Below, piece after piece: positions 25,563 through 34,087 of a DNA stretch of 64,000 bases. The first letter of the stretch is position 1; every line of letters begins with the position of its first letter. Under the pieces are notes generated by a model. That model did not search any database. It was not told where the DNA came from and saw only the letters and a program-made list of their open reading frames with translations. A program made the position numbers and the translations under genes. The stretch is from Chitinophagales bacterium (GTDB taxonomy: Bacteria > Bacteroidota > Bacteroidia > Chitinophagales > Saprospiraceae). Where the stretch lies: assembly GCA_013297745.1 (NCBI GenBank), contig JAAFIM010000011.1, positions 1-64,000 on the forward strand, in the 5' to 3' direction.

Positions 25563-27413
25563 ATGTCCAATCATAAAAATGATTTTATCCAAGCTGGCTT
25601 TGACGTACTGGACGCAGAAAACAGCGAAAATAAATTATTGAATTTTCTAAAAGAAAATTATCCCCAAGTGCTGAAAGGCGACGAACTTAATTTATCCGAA
25701 CTCAAACACGCGCTCGGCTTGCCCGTTGATGAAAAAACAAACGGCTATGGGCTTAATTTTGTGGGTAGAAATGTAGGACGTGCCAAATACAGCCAAAAAA
25801 CGGATAAAGAACTTGCCCTAAACCCAACTTTGAGCAAAAATATAGACCAAACCCAAAATCTCGTACTCAAAGGCGATAATTTGGATAGTCTCAAAATACT
25901 CAAACACCATTATAGCGGCAAAATAAAATGTATCTACATAGACCCACCCTACAATACCAATAACGATAATTTCGTTTATCCCGACCGCTTCAATAAGGAA
26001 GAAGCCGAAGTGCTGGGCTTGGCTAACCTTTCTGATGACGAACTCGCCCGTATGGATTTTCATTTCACAAATAAAAAAAACCACAATGGCTGGCTCACTT
26101 TTATGTATCCGCGCTTACTGCTCGCCAAAGACTTGCTTAGCAAAGATGGCGTTATTTTCATCAGCATAGACGACAACGAACAGGCTAACCTTAAACTGCT
26201 TTGCGATGATGTTTTTGGTGAGGAAAATTTTGTGGCGAATTTTATTTGGGAAAAGAAAAAAGTTGTACAAAATGACGCAAAATTCACTTCAACAAATCAC
26301 GAATATATTTTAGCTTATAAAAAGACAGAATGCAGAGATAGTTTTAATTTATTAAACAGAACCGAAGAAGCAAATGCAAGATATTCAAATCCTGATAATG
26401 ATGAGCGAGGCGACTGGACTAGTGTAGCTTTAACTGCAAAAAGTGGTTCTTCAATTTATGAATACACTTTTGATAATGGTGTTTTCTGGAAACCAACAGA
26501 CGGGACTTATCCGCGATTAAGTAAAGATAGTTTAATAAAAGCGTACAAGGATAATAGATTATGGTTTGGAAAAGAAGGTAAAAATGTTCCCAGATTAAAA
26601 AAATTTTTGTCAGAAGTTAAACAAGGGATAGTTGCAAATTCACTTATTTTTAATAGCATTGTTGGTTCCACACAACTAGCAAAAGAACAAATTAAATATT
26701 TGTTAGACGCAAACACATTTGATACTCCAAAGCCAACAGATTTGATACAATTTCTTGTGCGGCTTGTGGCAAACAAAAATGACCTAATTCTAGACTTTTT
26801 TGCAGGTTCAGGAACGACAGGACACGCAATAATGCAGCTCAATACAGAGGACGGGGGCAATAGGAAGTTTATTTTGTGTCAAATAGATGAGCCTATAGCG
26901 GAAGGAAAAGAGGCTTACAAGTTTTGCCTAGAAAATGGGCTGCCACCTGTGATTTCCAGCATTACTATAGAGCGATTGAAGCGAGCAGGGGAGAAGATAG
27001 CCCAAGAAGTGCGCGAAAAAAACAGCAAGGCGGGTATGTTTGAGGCAGATAAAAAGCAAGTTCCCGATATTGGGTACAAGGTTTTTGATTCTGTGGATGC
27101 GCCCAAACTTACGATTGATGACACTACGCTACAAATGGCGATAAGCGGAAAAGAAACAGATGCTATAAGTCGTATTTATAATATGATTTTTAGCGCGGGC
27201 ATAGATGCACCAAGCCAAGTGCCAGAAGTGGTATTGGAAAACTGTATCTACAGAATTGACCAAAATTATTACCTTTGCCATTGCGATAGCATCCCCAAAG
27301 AACAATTTGCTGAAGTTATCCAGCAAGGCAGCAATATATTTATAGATGGTTGGACGGCTAGCCTCAACGGCACTTTGCAACACTATAAAGAAAATATAAA
27401 AATTATATTTTAA
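25563..27413 (+). CDS. Type III DNA N6-adenine methyltransferase, Mod subunit
   Basis: 616 aa. Beta-class order: catalytic DPPY first (CIYIDPPYNTNN, residues 127-130), then the AdoMet motif I (DFFAGSGTTGHAIMQ, near residue 415). The segment between (about residues 228-409) is the target-recognition region and defines the site. Methylates adenine and also directs Res. Bases of the target region use AGA and GCA codons much more than the flanks, which use CGC and GCC/GCG, suggesting a swapped specificity module. Stop is followed within 5 bp by a strong terminator. Confidence 0.93.
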   Translation: MSNHKNDFIQAGFDVLDAENSENKLLNFLKENYPQVLKGDELNLSELKHALGLPVDEKTNGYGLNFVGRNVGRAKYSQKTDKELALNPTLSKNIDQTQNLVLKGDNLDSLKILKHHYSGKIKCIYIDPPYNTNNDNFVYPDRFNKEEAEVLGLANLSDDELARMDFHFTNKKNHNGWLTFMYPRLLLAKDLLSKDGVIFISIDDNEQANLKLLCDDVFGEENFVANFIWEKKKVVQNDAKFTSTNHEYILAYKKTECRDSFNLLNRTEEANARYSNPDNDERGDWTSVALTAKSGSSIYEYTFDNGVFWKPTDGTYPRLSKDSLIKAYKDNRLWFGKEGKNVPRLKKFLSEVKQGIVANSLIFNSIVGSTQLAKEQIKYLLDANTFDTPKPTDLIQFLVRLVANKNDLILDFFAGSGTTGHAIMQLNTEDGGNRKFILCQIDEPIAEGKEAYKFCLENGLPPVISSITIERLKRAGEKIAQEVREKNSKAGMFEADKKQVPDIGYKVFDSVDAPKLTIDDTTLQMAISGKETDAISRIYNMIFSAGIDAPSQVPEVVLENCIYRIDQNYYLCHCDSIPKEQFAEVIQQGSNIFIDGWTASLNGTLQHYKENIKIIF

Positions 27414-27417
27414 AACT

Positions 27418-27454
27418 AAAAATCCCCTTATTCGCTGTGAATAAGGGGATTTTT
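27418..27454. terminator. Strong bidirectional terminator ending the type III operon
   Basis: AAAAATCCCCTTATTC (27418-27433), loop GCTGT, GAATAAGGGGATTTTT (27439-27454): a perfect 16-bp stem. Confidence 0.92.
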
Positions 27455-27513
27455 ATTAAAAAATACAAAATAAAAAAAGCCAACCCGTTTTAACGAATTG
27501 ACTTTCTAAATTG

Positions 27514-27586
27514 TCGGGGTTACAGGACTCGAACCTGCGACCCCCTGGTCCCAAACCAGGTGCGCTACCAACTGCGCCAAACCCCG
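27514..27586 (-). tRNA. tRNA-Pro (anticodon UGG)
   Basis: 73 nt on the minus strand. The acceptor CGGGGTT pairs with AACCCCG plus discriminator A. The anticodon arm is CCTGG-TTTGGGA-CCAGG, anticodon TGG. T arm GCAGG-TTCGAGT-CCTGT. CCA is not encoded. Confidence 0.95.
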
Positions 27587-27610
27587 ATTGCATACTATAA
27601 AAAAATAAAG

Positions 27611-27697
27611 CGGAAAGGGCGGGATTCGAACCCGCGGTAACCTTGCGGCTACGTCAGTTTAGCAAACTGGTGGTTTCAGCCACTCACCCACCTTTCC
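27611..27697 (-). tRNA. tRNA-Ser (anticodon GCU)
   Basis: 87 nt, class II, minus strand. Acceptor GGAAAGG/CCTTTCC with discriminator G. Anticodon arm contains CAGTTTGCTAAACTG, anticodon GCT. The long variable arm (CGTAGCCGCAAGGTTACCG) and T arm GCGGGTTCGAATCCCGC are clear. It is 24 bp upstream of tRNA-Pro, probably one transcript. Confidence 0.95.
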
Positions 27698-27725
27698 AAA
27701 TGGTATTTCTATCTGTTTGCGAGTG

Positions 27726-27756
27726 CAAAGGTACTATTATTTTTTTATCTGCCAAA
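27726..27756 (-). promoter_or_regulatory. Promoter of the tRNA-Ser/tRNA-Pro transcript
   Basis: On the minus strand TTTG (plus CAAA or CCAAA 27753-27756) and TACCTTTG (plus CAAAGGTA 27726-27733), 19 bp apart, 28 bp before tRNA-Ser. Confidence 0.65.
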
Positions 27757-28047
27757 TTTTTTTTTCAAAATTAGCCCATTTTTTTCAAAAAAAAGCAAAA
27801 AAAGCAATTTTTTTTCTCTTTTAGGACTTTTTTTATTTTAAAACGATTTTTCAACCGCTTGTTTTTGTCAGACACGCTACATTAACCAAGTCATAGCGGC
27901 TAAAGTTCCCCACTTAAATTTTTTTAGCTATTTTTATTGATAAAATGCTTATTTAATTTACTTGCTGTTTGCAAAGGTCTAAACTGTGCGCATAAGGCTA
28001 AAGTTCCCAATCGCTACTTTTTATTTTTTATAAAAAAAATTAAAATT
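27757..28047. other. AT-rich intergenic stretch with a short direct repeat
   Basis: No credible gene. A 13-bp sequence GGCTAAAGTTCCC occurs at 27898-27910 and again at 27996-28008. The rest is homopolymer-rich A/T. A small ORF through the repeat lacks any recognisable features and is not called. Confidence 0.5.
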
Positions 28048-28071
28048 AAGCCCAAAATTGCTTTTGGGCTT
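28048..28071 (-). terminator. Terminator of the AddA-like helicase gene
   Basis: AAGCCCAAAA (28048-28057) pairs with TTTTGGGCTT (28062-28071). On the minus strand a long U-rich tract follows (plus-strand A-rich 28031-28047). Confidence 0.8.
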
Positions 28072-28074
28072 TGT

Positions 28075-31000
28075 CTATTTATTGTTTATGCTCAGTTCGT
28101 AAATTTTGCCTTGTATAGGAAATAGACAAAAAAAGCGATTTTTAATATCTTTGCTTCCCAAACTTTGCGCGGCAGCGTACAAGTGCAGCGCGTAAGACAA
28201 AGCTACGTTTTTGTTATTATTTTCGTCCTCTGTTTGGTGCGCTGGGGCGGCTACGAATATGTTTTCTTGAGCGGAACGCAGCAATAAATGTAGATTATGG
28301 CTATAAAATTGACCTTTGTGTTCGTATCTGAACGGCAAATTATGATTTTTTTGATTGAACGGCGATAACTGTTTTAGCATGTTATAAAAATTATCTGCTC
28401 TATCCACAAAGGCTTGTTCGATAAAAAAATCGGATAAATCATTTTGTACCAATAAGTTTTTGGCAAATTGATAACGGGTTTCTATCAATAGTTGGGCACC
28501 GTCGGCTATCAAAAATTGGGTAAATAATTGAGCAGCTTGTTCATAAGTGGCTTTATAATCGGTTTCGTTTGGCAATTTAAAAATTTTATCAAAGCTATAA
28601 ATTTTGTCTATTTGCGCTTTTAGTTTGGGTAGCAACGTATCCAAATCTGTAGCGATACGGGGCAAAAATTGTTTTTCACCACTATACGGGGCTAAAGTGC
28701 ATATATCTTCAATGTCTTTGCTGGGGCTGCTTATGTGCAGGGGCAATTCAAACGTATGGGCAGCAAGTTCAATTTGCTGGTTATTGTACAACCACATCAA
28801 ATGGCTATCCAAAGAGGAGATGGCAGGGTTGTCTTCGTTGCCTTTGTGATAAACGCGATTAAGCCAGTTTGTTTTTTTCTTGTCGTAAGTGGGCAAAATC
28901 AAATAATCGCCAGCGCGGGTAAAGCCAACATATAATAGTCGGATTTCTTCCAATAAATTTCGGTGTTGTTTGGATTTATAATCGGGATGGTTGGTGATAT
29001 GCGCCCAAAGTTCTGTGTTTTGGGATAAATTGGCATAAGGATTCGGCCAATAGGCTAAAAATTGCCCTTTGAGGGGGTTGTTTAAGTCTATATTTTCTGA
29101 AGATTTATGCAAGCGGCTGCCAAAAATTTTATTATTTTGGTTGTTGTCCAAATCTGTGCAGATGACTACTTTCCATTCCAACCCTTTGGAGGCGTGGTAG
29201 GTAATCACTTGCACCGCGTTATCGGCTTTGGCTTGGCTGTCTTTTTTATCTTTGGCCAATCTTTCCAACCAAAGCAAAAACCCGCCTATAGTGGCTGCAC
29301 TGCGGAGGCGTTGGCGGCTGCTTTCATAGCTGCTGCTGAAGGCTACCAATTGGCAAAGGTTGGCTATACGCAATTCGGGATTTGTCCAAGTGGATAAATA
29401 TCGTCTTAGTTCCCATTTTTCTATCAATAAAGTTAGGGTTTCAGACACAGAAAACTCTTTGGTTGCTGCTCTAAAAGCTGCTATTTCTGCCAATATCGGG
29501 TTGTCTTTTTGCCAAATATGGGTTTGTGCATAATAGGCTTCGTCATTTTCTACCTTTTTGACCGCGCCCAATCGGCTGCTGATAATCTCTTGCAAAGGCA
29601 TACGTTGGTACAAACGCAAAAGCTCAGCTAAAGCCAAACTATCGTATTCGTTGAGAATATATTTCAGAAAAGCCAAAGCAAGTTTTATCTCGGGGGTATT
29701 GACCAACCCTGTTTGGGCTATAGAAGCTGGTATATTTTGTTGCAATAAAGCGTTGGCTATATCTTTACAGTTGTCATTGCTGCGGCAAAGTATGGCTATA
29801 TCGTTGTAACGCAAAGGGCGCAGTTGTTGGCTGCCGTCGGCTGATACTTGCATTTTTGATTCCCACAAATTTCTAACGGCTGTGGCTAAGGCTTTTTCTG
29901 CCCAAAGTTCTTTTTGATTGGGAATTTTCCCCCCATTTTCTACCTTAAAATGCCAATTGATAAAAGCGGTATGAAGTGCTGCTGCTTCGTTTTGTTTTTT
30001 AAATTTTTCTGCGGCTTGCAAAACAATCCTTTCTTTGGGCAATAATTCTTCAAACGCTTGTACAAAAAGCCCATTTATACCATTGACCAAATCTTCACGG
30101 CTGCGATAAGAAGTTTCTAATATCTCCACATTTTTGCTGGCGCGTTGTACCACCGCTTCCATAAGCTCTAAGTCCGCACCTCTAAATCCATAAATAGATT
30201 GTTTGGGGTCGCCTACCCAAATGGCTTGTTTTACAATTTTGGTGAGTTCCAAAAAAATGGCTAATTGTATGGGATTGGTATCTTGAAATTCGTCAACTAA
30301 CAGCAAATCCAATTCCTCTGCCAAAACTTCCCGCACGGCTGGCTGCTGCAATAAACGCAATAATAAAACTTCCATATCGGTAAAATCTATCAAGCCGCGT
30401 TGGGTTTTGTATCTCGCATATTCGCTAATGGCTTTTTGGGCAAGTCCGAATAAAGCGTTGATAAAATCGCTAACATCTTCGCGAAAAGGGATAGATTCTA
30501 TATGGCTTTTGGCAAAACTGTTTAAATCTGCCACCAATTCGCGCGATTTTGCCCCAACTTCGGTGCAGGCTCTGGTCACTTGCTGCCATTCGTACCAACA
30601 TAAATCATTTTCATTATTCAACCTATTTAGTATTTTTCTCAATACTTCCATAGTGCTTATGGTTTTGCTGGTATCGTCTTTGGGAGCGGGCAAAACGGAT
30701 AAAGTTTCGCTAATAAGCGTTTTAAGTTGACCTTGCCAATATCTCTTGGGTTTGTCGGCTGGGGTAGGCAATAAACTAAAAAAAGATTCTATAGAATACA
30801 AGCGGCTTTTTTCCAACGTTTCTGCATCAAAATTATTGGCGCGGGCTATTTCTATTATACTTTGTAGCTCTTGACGCCAACTGCTCACTTCTTTATTATC
30901 TTTGGCAAAACCTAATTTTTCTGCTAAGTTGTTGATTTCTGTTATGGTTTTAATATCACTAACGTTAGAAAGGGCTTGTTGAAAAAATAATTGGGCATCT

Positions 31001-31311
31001 TCAGCTTCTAATGCTTCTACTTCAGGAGAAATGCCAGCTTCAAAAGCAAATCGTTTTAATAATTGCCCAGATATAGAATGCACAGTGCCAATCAACGCGT
31101 TTTCTAATTCGTCGGCTTGTTCGGAAAGTCCAGCCTGCAATAAGCGGCGACGTACGCGGTTTTTCAACTCGGCGGCGGCTTTATTGGTAAAAGTGGTGGC
31201 TAAAATACCCGTAGCGCGAATTTTGCCCGATTGCAACAAATCCGACATCTTATGCGTAAGCGTGTATGTTTTGCCTGAACCCGCGCCTGCGGAAATAATG
31301 TTTAAGTTCAT
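28075..31311 (-). CDS. UvrD/AddA-like superfamily 1 DNA helicase with degenerate C-terminal nuclease region
   Basis: 1078 aa from ATG 31311; this start places the Walker A at the N-terminus (NLNIISAGAGSGKTYTLTHK). SF1A motifs follow: ATTFTNKAAAELKNR (Ia), LLVDEFQDTNPIQL (II), VGDPKQSIYGFRGADL (III), ITYHASKGLEWKVVIC (V), LLYVGFTRAGDYLIL (VI). The size and large insertions match AddA/RecB-type helicases. The last ~120 residues occupy the nuclease position and keep the tail pattern (ALSYALHLYAAAQSL, CLFPIQGKIYEL), but the expected Asp and D-Y-K motif are not seen (FVAAPAHQTEDEN instead). It is probably helicase-only. No AddB partner is in the window. Confidence 0.85.
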   Translation of the reverse strand: MNLNIISAGAGSGKTYTLTHKMSDLLQSGKIRATGILATTFTNKAAAELKNRVRRRLLQAGLSEQADELENALIGTVHSISGQLLKRFAFEAGISPEVEALEAEDAQLFFQQALSNVSDIKTITEINNLAEKLGFAKDNKEVSSWRQELQSIIEIARANNFDAETLEKSRLYSIESFFSLLPTPADKPKRYWQGQLKTLISETLSVLPAPKDDTSKTISTMEVLRKILNRLNNENDLCWYEWQQVTRACTEVGAKSRELVADLNSFAKSHIESIPFREDVSDFINALFGLAQKAISEYARYKTQRGLIDFTDMEVLLLRLLQQPAVREVLAEELDLLLVDEFQDTNPIQLAIFLELTKIVKQAIWVGDPKQSIYGFRGADLELMEAVVQRASKNVEILETSYRSREDLVNGINGLFVQAFEELLPKERIVLQAAEKFKKQNEAAALHTAFINWHFKVENGGKIPNQKELWAEKALATAVRNLWESKMQVSADGSQQLRPLRYNDIAILCRSNDNCKDIANALLQQNIPASIAQTGLVNTPEIKLALAFLKYILNEYDSLALAELLRLYQRMPLQEIISSRLGAVKKVENDEAYYAQTHIWQKDNPILAEIAAFRAATKEFSVSETLTLLIEKWELRRYLSTWTNPELRIANLCQLVAFSSSYESSRQRLRSAATIGGFLLWLERLAKDKKDSQAKADNAVQVITYHASKGLEWKVVICTDLDNNQNNKIFGSRLHKSSENIDLNNPLKGQFLAYWPNPYANLSQNTELWAHITNHPDYKSKQHRNLLEEIRLLYVGFTRAGDYLILPTYDKKKTNWLNRVYHKGNEDNPAISSLDSHLMWLYNNQQIELAAHTFELPLHISSPSKDIEDICTLAPYSGEKQFLPRIATDLDTLLPKLKAQIDKIYSFDKIFKLPNETDYKATYEQAAQLFTQFLIADGAQLLIETRYQFAKNLLVQNDLSDFFIEQAFVDRADNFYNMLKQLSPFNQKNHNLPFRYEHKGQFYSHNLHLLLRSAQENIFVAAPAHQTEDENNNKNVALSYALHLYAAAQSLGSKDIKNRFFCLFPIQGKIYELSINNK

Positions 31312-31338
31312 AATTTTAGGTTGTTTTGTTTGGTGGCG

Positions 31339-31380
31339 AGTAGCAAGATTTTTTGTAGCAAGTAGCAAGATTTTTTGTAG
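31339..31380. repeat. 22-bp direct duplication upstream of the helicase gene
   Basis: AGTAGCAAGATTTTTTGTAG recurs at 31339 and 31361, in an AT-rich intergenic stretch. A further GTAGTCTT pair follows at 31378 and 31400. Probably slipped-strand duplication; the longer helicase frame reads through it but has no function. Confidence 0.6.
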
Positions 31381-31417
31381 TCTTCTTACTTGATACCTGT
31401 AGTCTTACTACAAAAAA

Positions 31418-31939
31418 TTACTCCACTACTACACTTTTTAGGATTAGTTTATGGGGACTGTTTAGCGCGTTGGAATGTACCAAAAGGTAAGTTTCTTGCT
31501 TGTTGATTTTCCCCTTGCTATCAAAACGGGCTGAAATCGCATTTTCTTCATTTTTACTAATGGGCAAAAAAGGATAACTGCCTATAGTACAGCCACAAGA
31601 GCCTTCTACTTTGCTGATTTCCAATGGTTTGTCGCCTATATTTTTGAATTTAAAACTATACTCGCGGCTTTCGCCCTGTTTGATATTGCCAAAATTATAA
31701 ACTGTATCCACAAACTTAATCTCGGCTGATTTGAACGCGGGGCGGGCTTTTTTGTTGGGTTGGCTATCTATTGCCATAGTATCTGCTAAGGCTATAGTTT
31801 CTTGTTTGGGGCTATCAATAGGGTTATTATTCGCTATGGAGTCTAATTTCAAACTATTTATGGTTTGGGTCGGTTCGCTGCCACAAGCCCAATAACTCAA
31901 TAAGATTAAAAAAAGTAAAGAATTAAAAAAAAATTTCAT
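31418..31939 (-). CDS. DUF1573 lipoprotein
   Basis: 173 aa from ATG 31939 (the frame extends to a TTG at 31945, not preferred). Lipobox YWAC near residue 19, then a Ser/Asn/Asp-rich linker. The C-terminal ~100 residues are DUF1573: FVDTVYNFGNIKQGESREYS, FKFKNIGDKPLEISKVEGSC, CGCT, then LLVHSNALNSPHKLIL. DUF1573 is an immunoglobulin-like domain common on Bacteroidota envelope proteins; role unknown. Divergent from dnaX. Confidence 0.82.
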   Translation of the reverse strand: MKFFFNSLLFLILLSYWACGSEPTQTINSLKLDSIANNNPIDSPKQETIALADTMAIDSQPNKKARPAFKSAEIKFVDTVYNFGNIKQGESREYSFKFKNIGDKPLEISKVEGSCGCTIGSYPFLPISKNEENAISARFDSKGKINKQETYLLVHSNALNSPHKLILKSVVVE

Positions 31940-32031
31940 AATCAATTGATTTTAAACGATTTGTAAGTACATATTTAAAAAATGAAAAAATTATTTTTAA
32001 ATATAGTTGCAAAAATAGCTATAAAAATTTG

Positions 32032-32039
32032 TATCTTTG
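32032..32039 (+). promoter_or_regulatory. -7 element of dnaX
   Basis: TATCTTTG fits TAnnTTTG exactly, 38 bp before the dnaX ATG. Confidence 0.6.
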
Positions 32040-32076
32040 CGTTTAAATTCAAAAAAATAAATTTTGAACAAATAAT

Positions 32077-33234
32077 ATGAGCAATTTTGTAGTTTCTGCG
32101 CGCAAATATCGTCCTATACGCTTTGATAGTGTGGTGGGGCAGGCGCATATTTCCAATACGCTCAAAAATGCGATAAAAAGCAATCACTTGGCGCAAGCAT
32201 TTTTATTTTGTGGGCCTCGCGGTGTGGGTAAAACCACCTGTGCGCGCATACTAGCCAAAGTATTGAATTGTGAGCGGCCTACATCTGATACCGAACCTTG
32301 TGACGAATGTGATTCTTGCAAGGCTTTTCGCGAAAATGCTTCTTTGAACGTGTACGAATTGGATGCTGCGTCCAACAACTCGGTGGAAAATATCCGCGCT
32401 TTGATAGAACAGGTGCGATTTGCGCCACAGAGGGGAAAGTATAAAATTTATATCATAGACGAGGTGCACATGTTGTCGCAGGCTGCTTTCAATGCTTTCC
32501 TCAAAACGCTGGAAGAACCCCCCAAATATGCGATTTTTATCCTCGCGACCACAGAAAAGCACAAAATAATCCCCACTATATTGAGCCGTTGTCAGATATT
32601 TGATTTCAACCGAATCCAAGTGCAAGATATGGCCAAACATTTGCAATCTATTTGCGAACGCGAGCAGATAGTAGCCGAACCCGATGCTTTGCACGTGATA
32701 GCCCAAAAAGCAGATGGTGCTTTGCGCGATGCTTTGTCCATTTTTGATAGGATTGTGTCCTTTGCTGGGGCTAAAATGAGCTATCAGGATGTGATAACCA
32801 ACCTCAATATATTGGACTATGATTATTACTTCAAAATAACCGATGCCTTACTTACTCAAAATGTGTCGGATTTGTTGCTGTTTTTCAACGATATTTTAGA
32901 AAAAGGTTTTGATTCGGAGATTTTTATGAACGGATTGGCTGCACATTTGCGCAATTTGTTGGTTTGTAAAAATCCCCCCACGCTGCAATTGCTGGAAGTT
33001 TCCGATAATGTAAAAAAACGCTATCAACAGCAAGCCGCTCAAGCACCCAACTCGTTCATTCTCACCGCTATATCACTAATCAACGATTGCGATATTCATT
33101 ACAAAATGGCTCGGAATAAACGCCTGCACGTGGAGATTTATTTGCTCAAAATGGCTTATATTAACCTCACTTTGCAGGTGCAAACAGTCAATTTGGAAAA
33201 AAAAACTCTAGTGCAGACCTCTCTTCAACCTTAG
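32077..33234 (+). CDS. dnaX: DNA polymerase III clamp-loader subunit, gamma-length DnaX (zero-frame product)
   Basis: 385 aa. Clamp-loader AAA+ ATPase: Walker A CGPRGVGKTTCARI, four-Cys zinc module (LNCERP..EPCDECDSC), Walker B IYIIDEVHMLS, and the arginine-finger SRC motif TILSRCQIF. Domain III (SDLLLFFNDILEKG) follows. The frame ends at TAG 33232-33234, 9 codons after a run of nine A (33197-33205). A -1 frame continues from this run, so the gene encodes a gamma-like short form plus a frameshifted long tau-like form. No SD-like sequence or strong stem-loop is seen near the run. Confidence 0.93.
   Translation: MSNFVVSARKYRPIRFDSVVGQAHISNTLKNAIKSNHLAQAFLFCGPRGVGKTTCARILAKVLNCERPTSDTEPCDECDSCKAFRENASLNVYELDAASNNSVENIRALIEQVRFAPQRGKYKIYIIDEVHMLSQAAFNAFLKTLEEPPKYAIFILATTEKHKIIPTILSRCQIFDFNRIQVQDMAKHLQSICEREQIVAEPDALHVIAQKADGALRDALSIFDRIVSFAGAKMSYQDVITNLNILDYDYYFKITDALLTQNVSDLLLFFNDILEKGFDSEIFMNGLAAHLRNLLVCKNPPTLQLLEVSDNVKKRYQQQAAQAPNSFILTAISLINDCDIHYKMARNKRLHVEIYLLKMAYINLTLQVQTVNLEKKTLVQTSLQP
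33197..33205 (+). other. A9 slippage site joining gamma and tau frames of dnaX
   Basis: Nine A (33197-33205) preceded by GG and followed by CTC. Zero-frame codons are GAA-AAA-AAA-ACT. Shifting -1 (or adding one A to the mRNA) gives AAA-AAA-AAC, after which the frame is open to 33800. The joined product is 376 + 198 = 574 aa. A comparable A9 transcriptional-slippage site is known in Thermus dnaX. Confidence 0.75.
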
Positions 33235-33800
33235 CAAAAAATGATGTTGTAGCAAACACTAATTTAATCGCTGAACAAACCAATCCTTATCAACCCGAAA
33301 ATAGCGGCAAGTTGTCTTTTAAGGATAAAATGAAGCAAAAAAATAATCTGTTGAGTGCCATAACCGAACAAACCGTTGAAGAGGTTAAAAATCCCATCGT
33401 GGTTAAAATTTTAGATTGGGATATTAACGAGATAAATCGCGTTTGGCAGCAATTTTATACAGAAAAAATAAACTCTGATGCGCAAAAATCTGTTTATAAA
33501 ACAGCAAAATTGACTTTGGGGGAAGACGAAGAAAAACTCTATATCGAAGTGTCAAGCGTCTTCAATAAAGACGAAATTCAACGCAATAGCGCGCTTATCA
33601 ACGAGCTGAAAACAAAATTTGATAAAAATAATCTAATTTTGGTTTTTAATATAGTAGAACCGCCCGAAATTGTAGAACAACGCCGTCGCGCTGCCCTAAG
33701 CGTGGAGGATAGAAAAAAAGAAAACGAACAACCCTATTTGGAACAAAATCCGCTCCTCCAAAAACTAAAAGATGTGTTGGGGCTGGAACTCAAAAAATAA
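33198..33800 (+). CDS. dnaX: Tau-specific C-terminal part of DnaX in the -1 frame
   Basis: About 200 codons in the -1 frame from the A9 run to TAA 33798-33800. The first part is a polar linker (SSADLSSTLAKNDVVANTN). The last ~150 residues are a compact alpha/beta domain (KNPIVVKILDWDINEINRVW, KLYIEVSSVFNKDEIQ, LILVFNIVEP) ending LLQKLKDVLGLELKK. It corresponds in position to the domain of tau that contacts the polymerase alpha subunit; similarity to E. coli domain V is not obvious. An internal ATG at 33327 could also be a separate start, but no promoter is visible, and expression by slippage is more likely. Confidence 0.8.
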   Translation, partial: KKNSSADLSSTLAKNDVVANTNLIAEQTNPYQPENSGKLSFKDKMKQKNNLLSAITEQTVEEVKNPIVVKILDWDINEINRVWQQFYTEKINSDAQKSVYKTAKLTLGEDEEKLYIEVSSVFNKDEIQRNSALINELKTKFDKNNLILVFNIVEPPEIVEQRRRAALSVEDRKKENEQPYLEQNPLLQKLKDVLGLELKK

Positions 33801-33807
33801 CCACATT

Positions 33808-34035
33808 ATGCATACCATCACCGTCCCCAACATTACCGAAGAAATCAGCACCTTCAAGGTCATCAATTTATTGGTGGCCGAACAAAGCCGCGTGGTAGCC
33901 GAACAAGCAATTTGTGAGCTGGAAACGGATAAAATCGTATTGGAAATTCCCGCCCCAGCCTCAGGACAAATTCATTGGCTCGTCCAATTGCAAGACGAAG
34001 TTAATGTCGGTAATGTACTTTGCACAATTCAATAA
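33808..34035 (+). CDS. Free-standing lipoyl/biotinyl domain protein (75 aa)
   Basis: 75 aa from ATG 33808, 7 bp after the dnaX tau stop. It is a single lipoyl domain: TITVPNITEEISTFKVINLL, then CELETDKIVLEIPAPASGQI, with the lipoylation Lys in ETDK (residue 42). The ETDK(I/V) pattern is that of 2-oxo acid dehydrogenase E2 lipoyl domains, not of biotin carriers (MKM). A 52-bp gap separates it from the E2 gene, which has its own lipoyl domain (DSDKAS). It may serve as an extra diffusible lipoyl arm. The strongly E2-like motif also allows a split, degenerate E2 copy. Confidence 0.75.
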   Translation: MHTITVPNITEEISTFKVINLLVAEQSRVVAEQAICELETDKIVLEIPAPASGQIHWLVQLQDEVNVGNVLCTIQ

Positions 34036-34087
34036 ACTTAACATTTTCATTTAAAAATATCACTTCATTTTTTATAATCCAACCATT

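Noticed and set aside
31312-31368. N-terminal extension of the AddA-like helicase
   Set aside because: It translates a 22-bp duplication and adds nothing before the Walker A; ATG 31311 is better.
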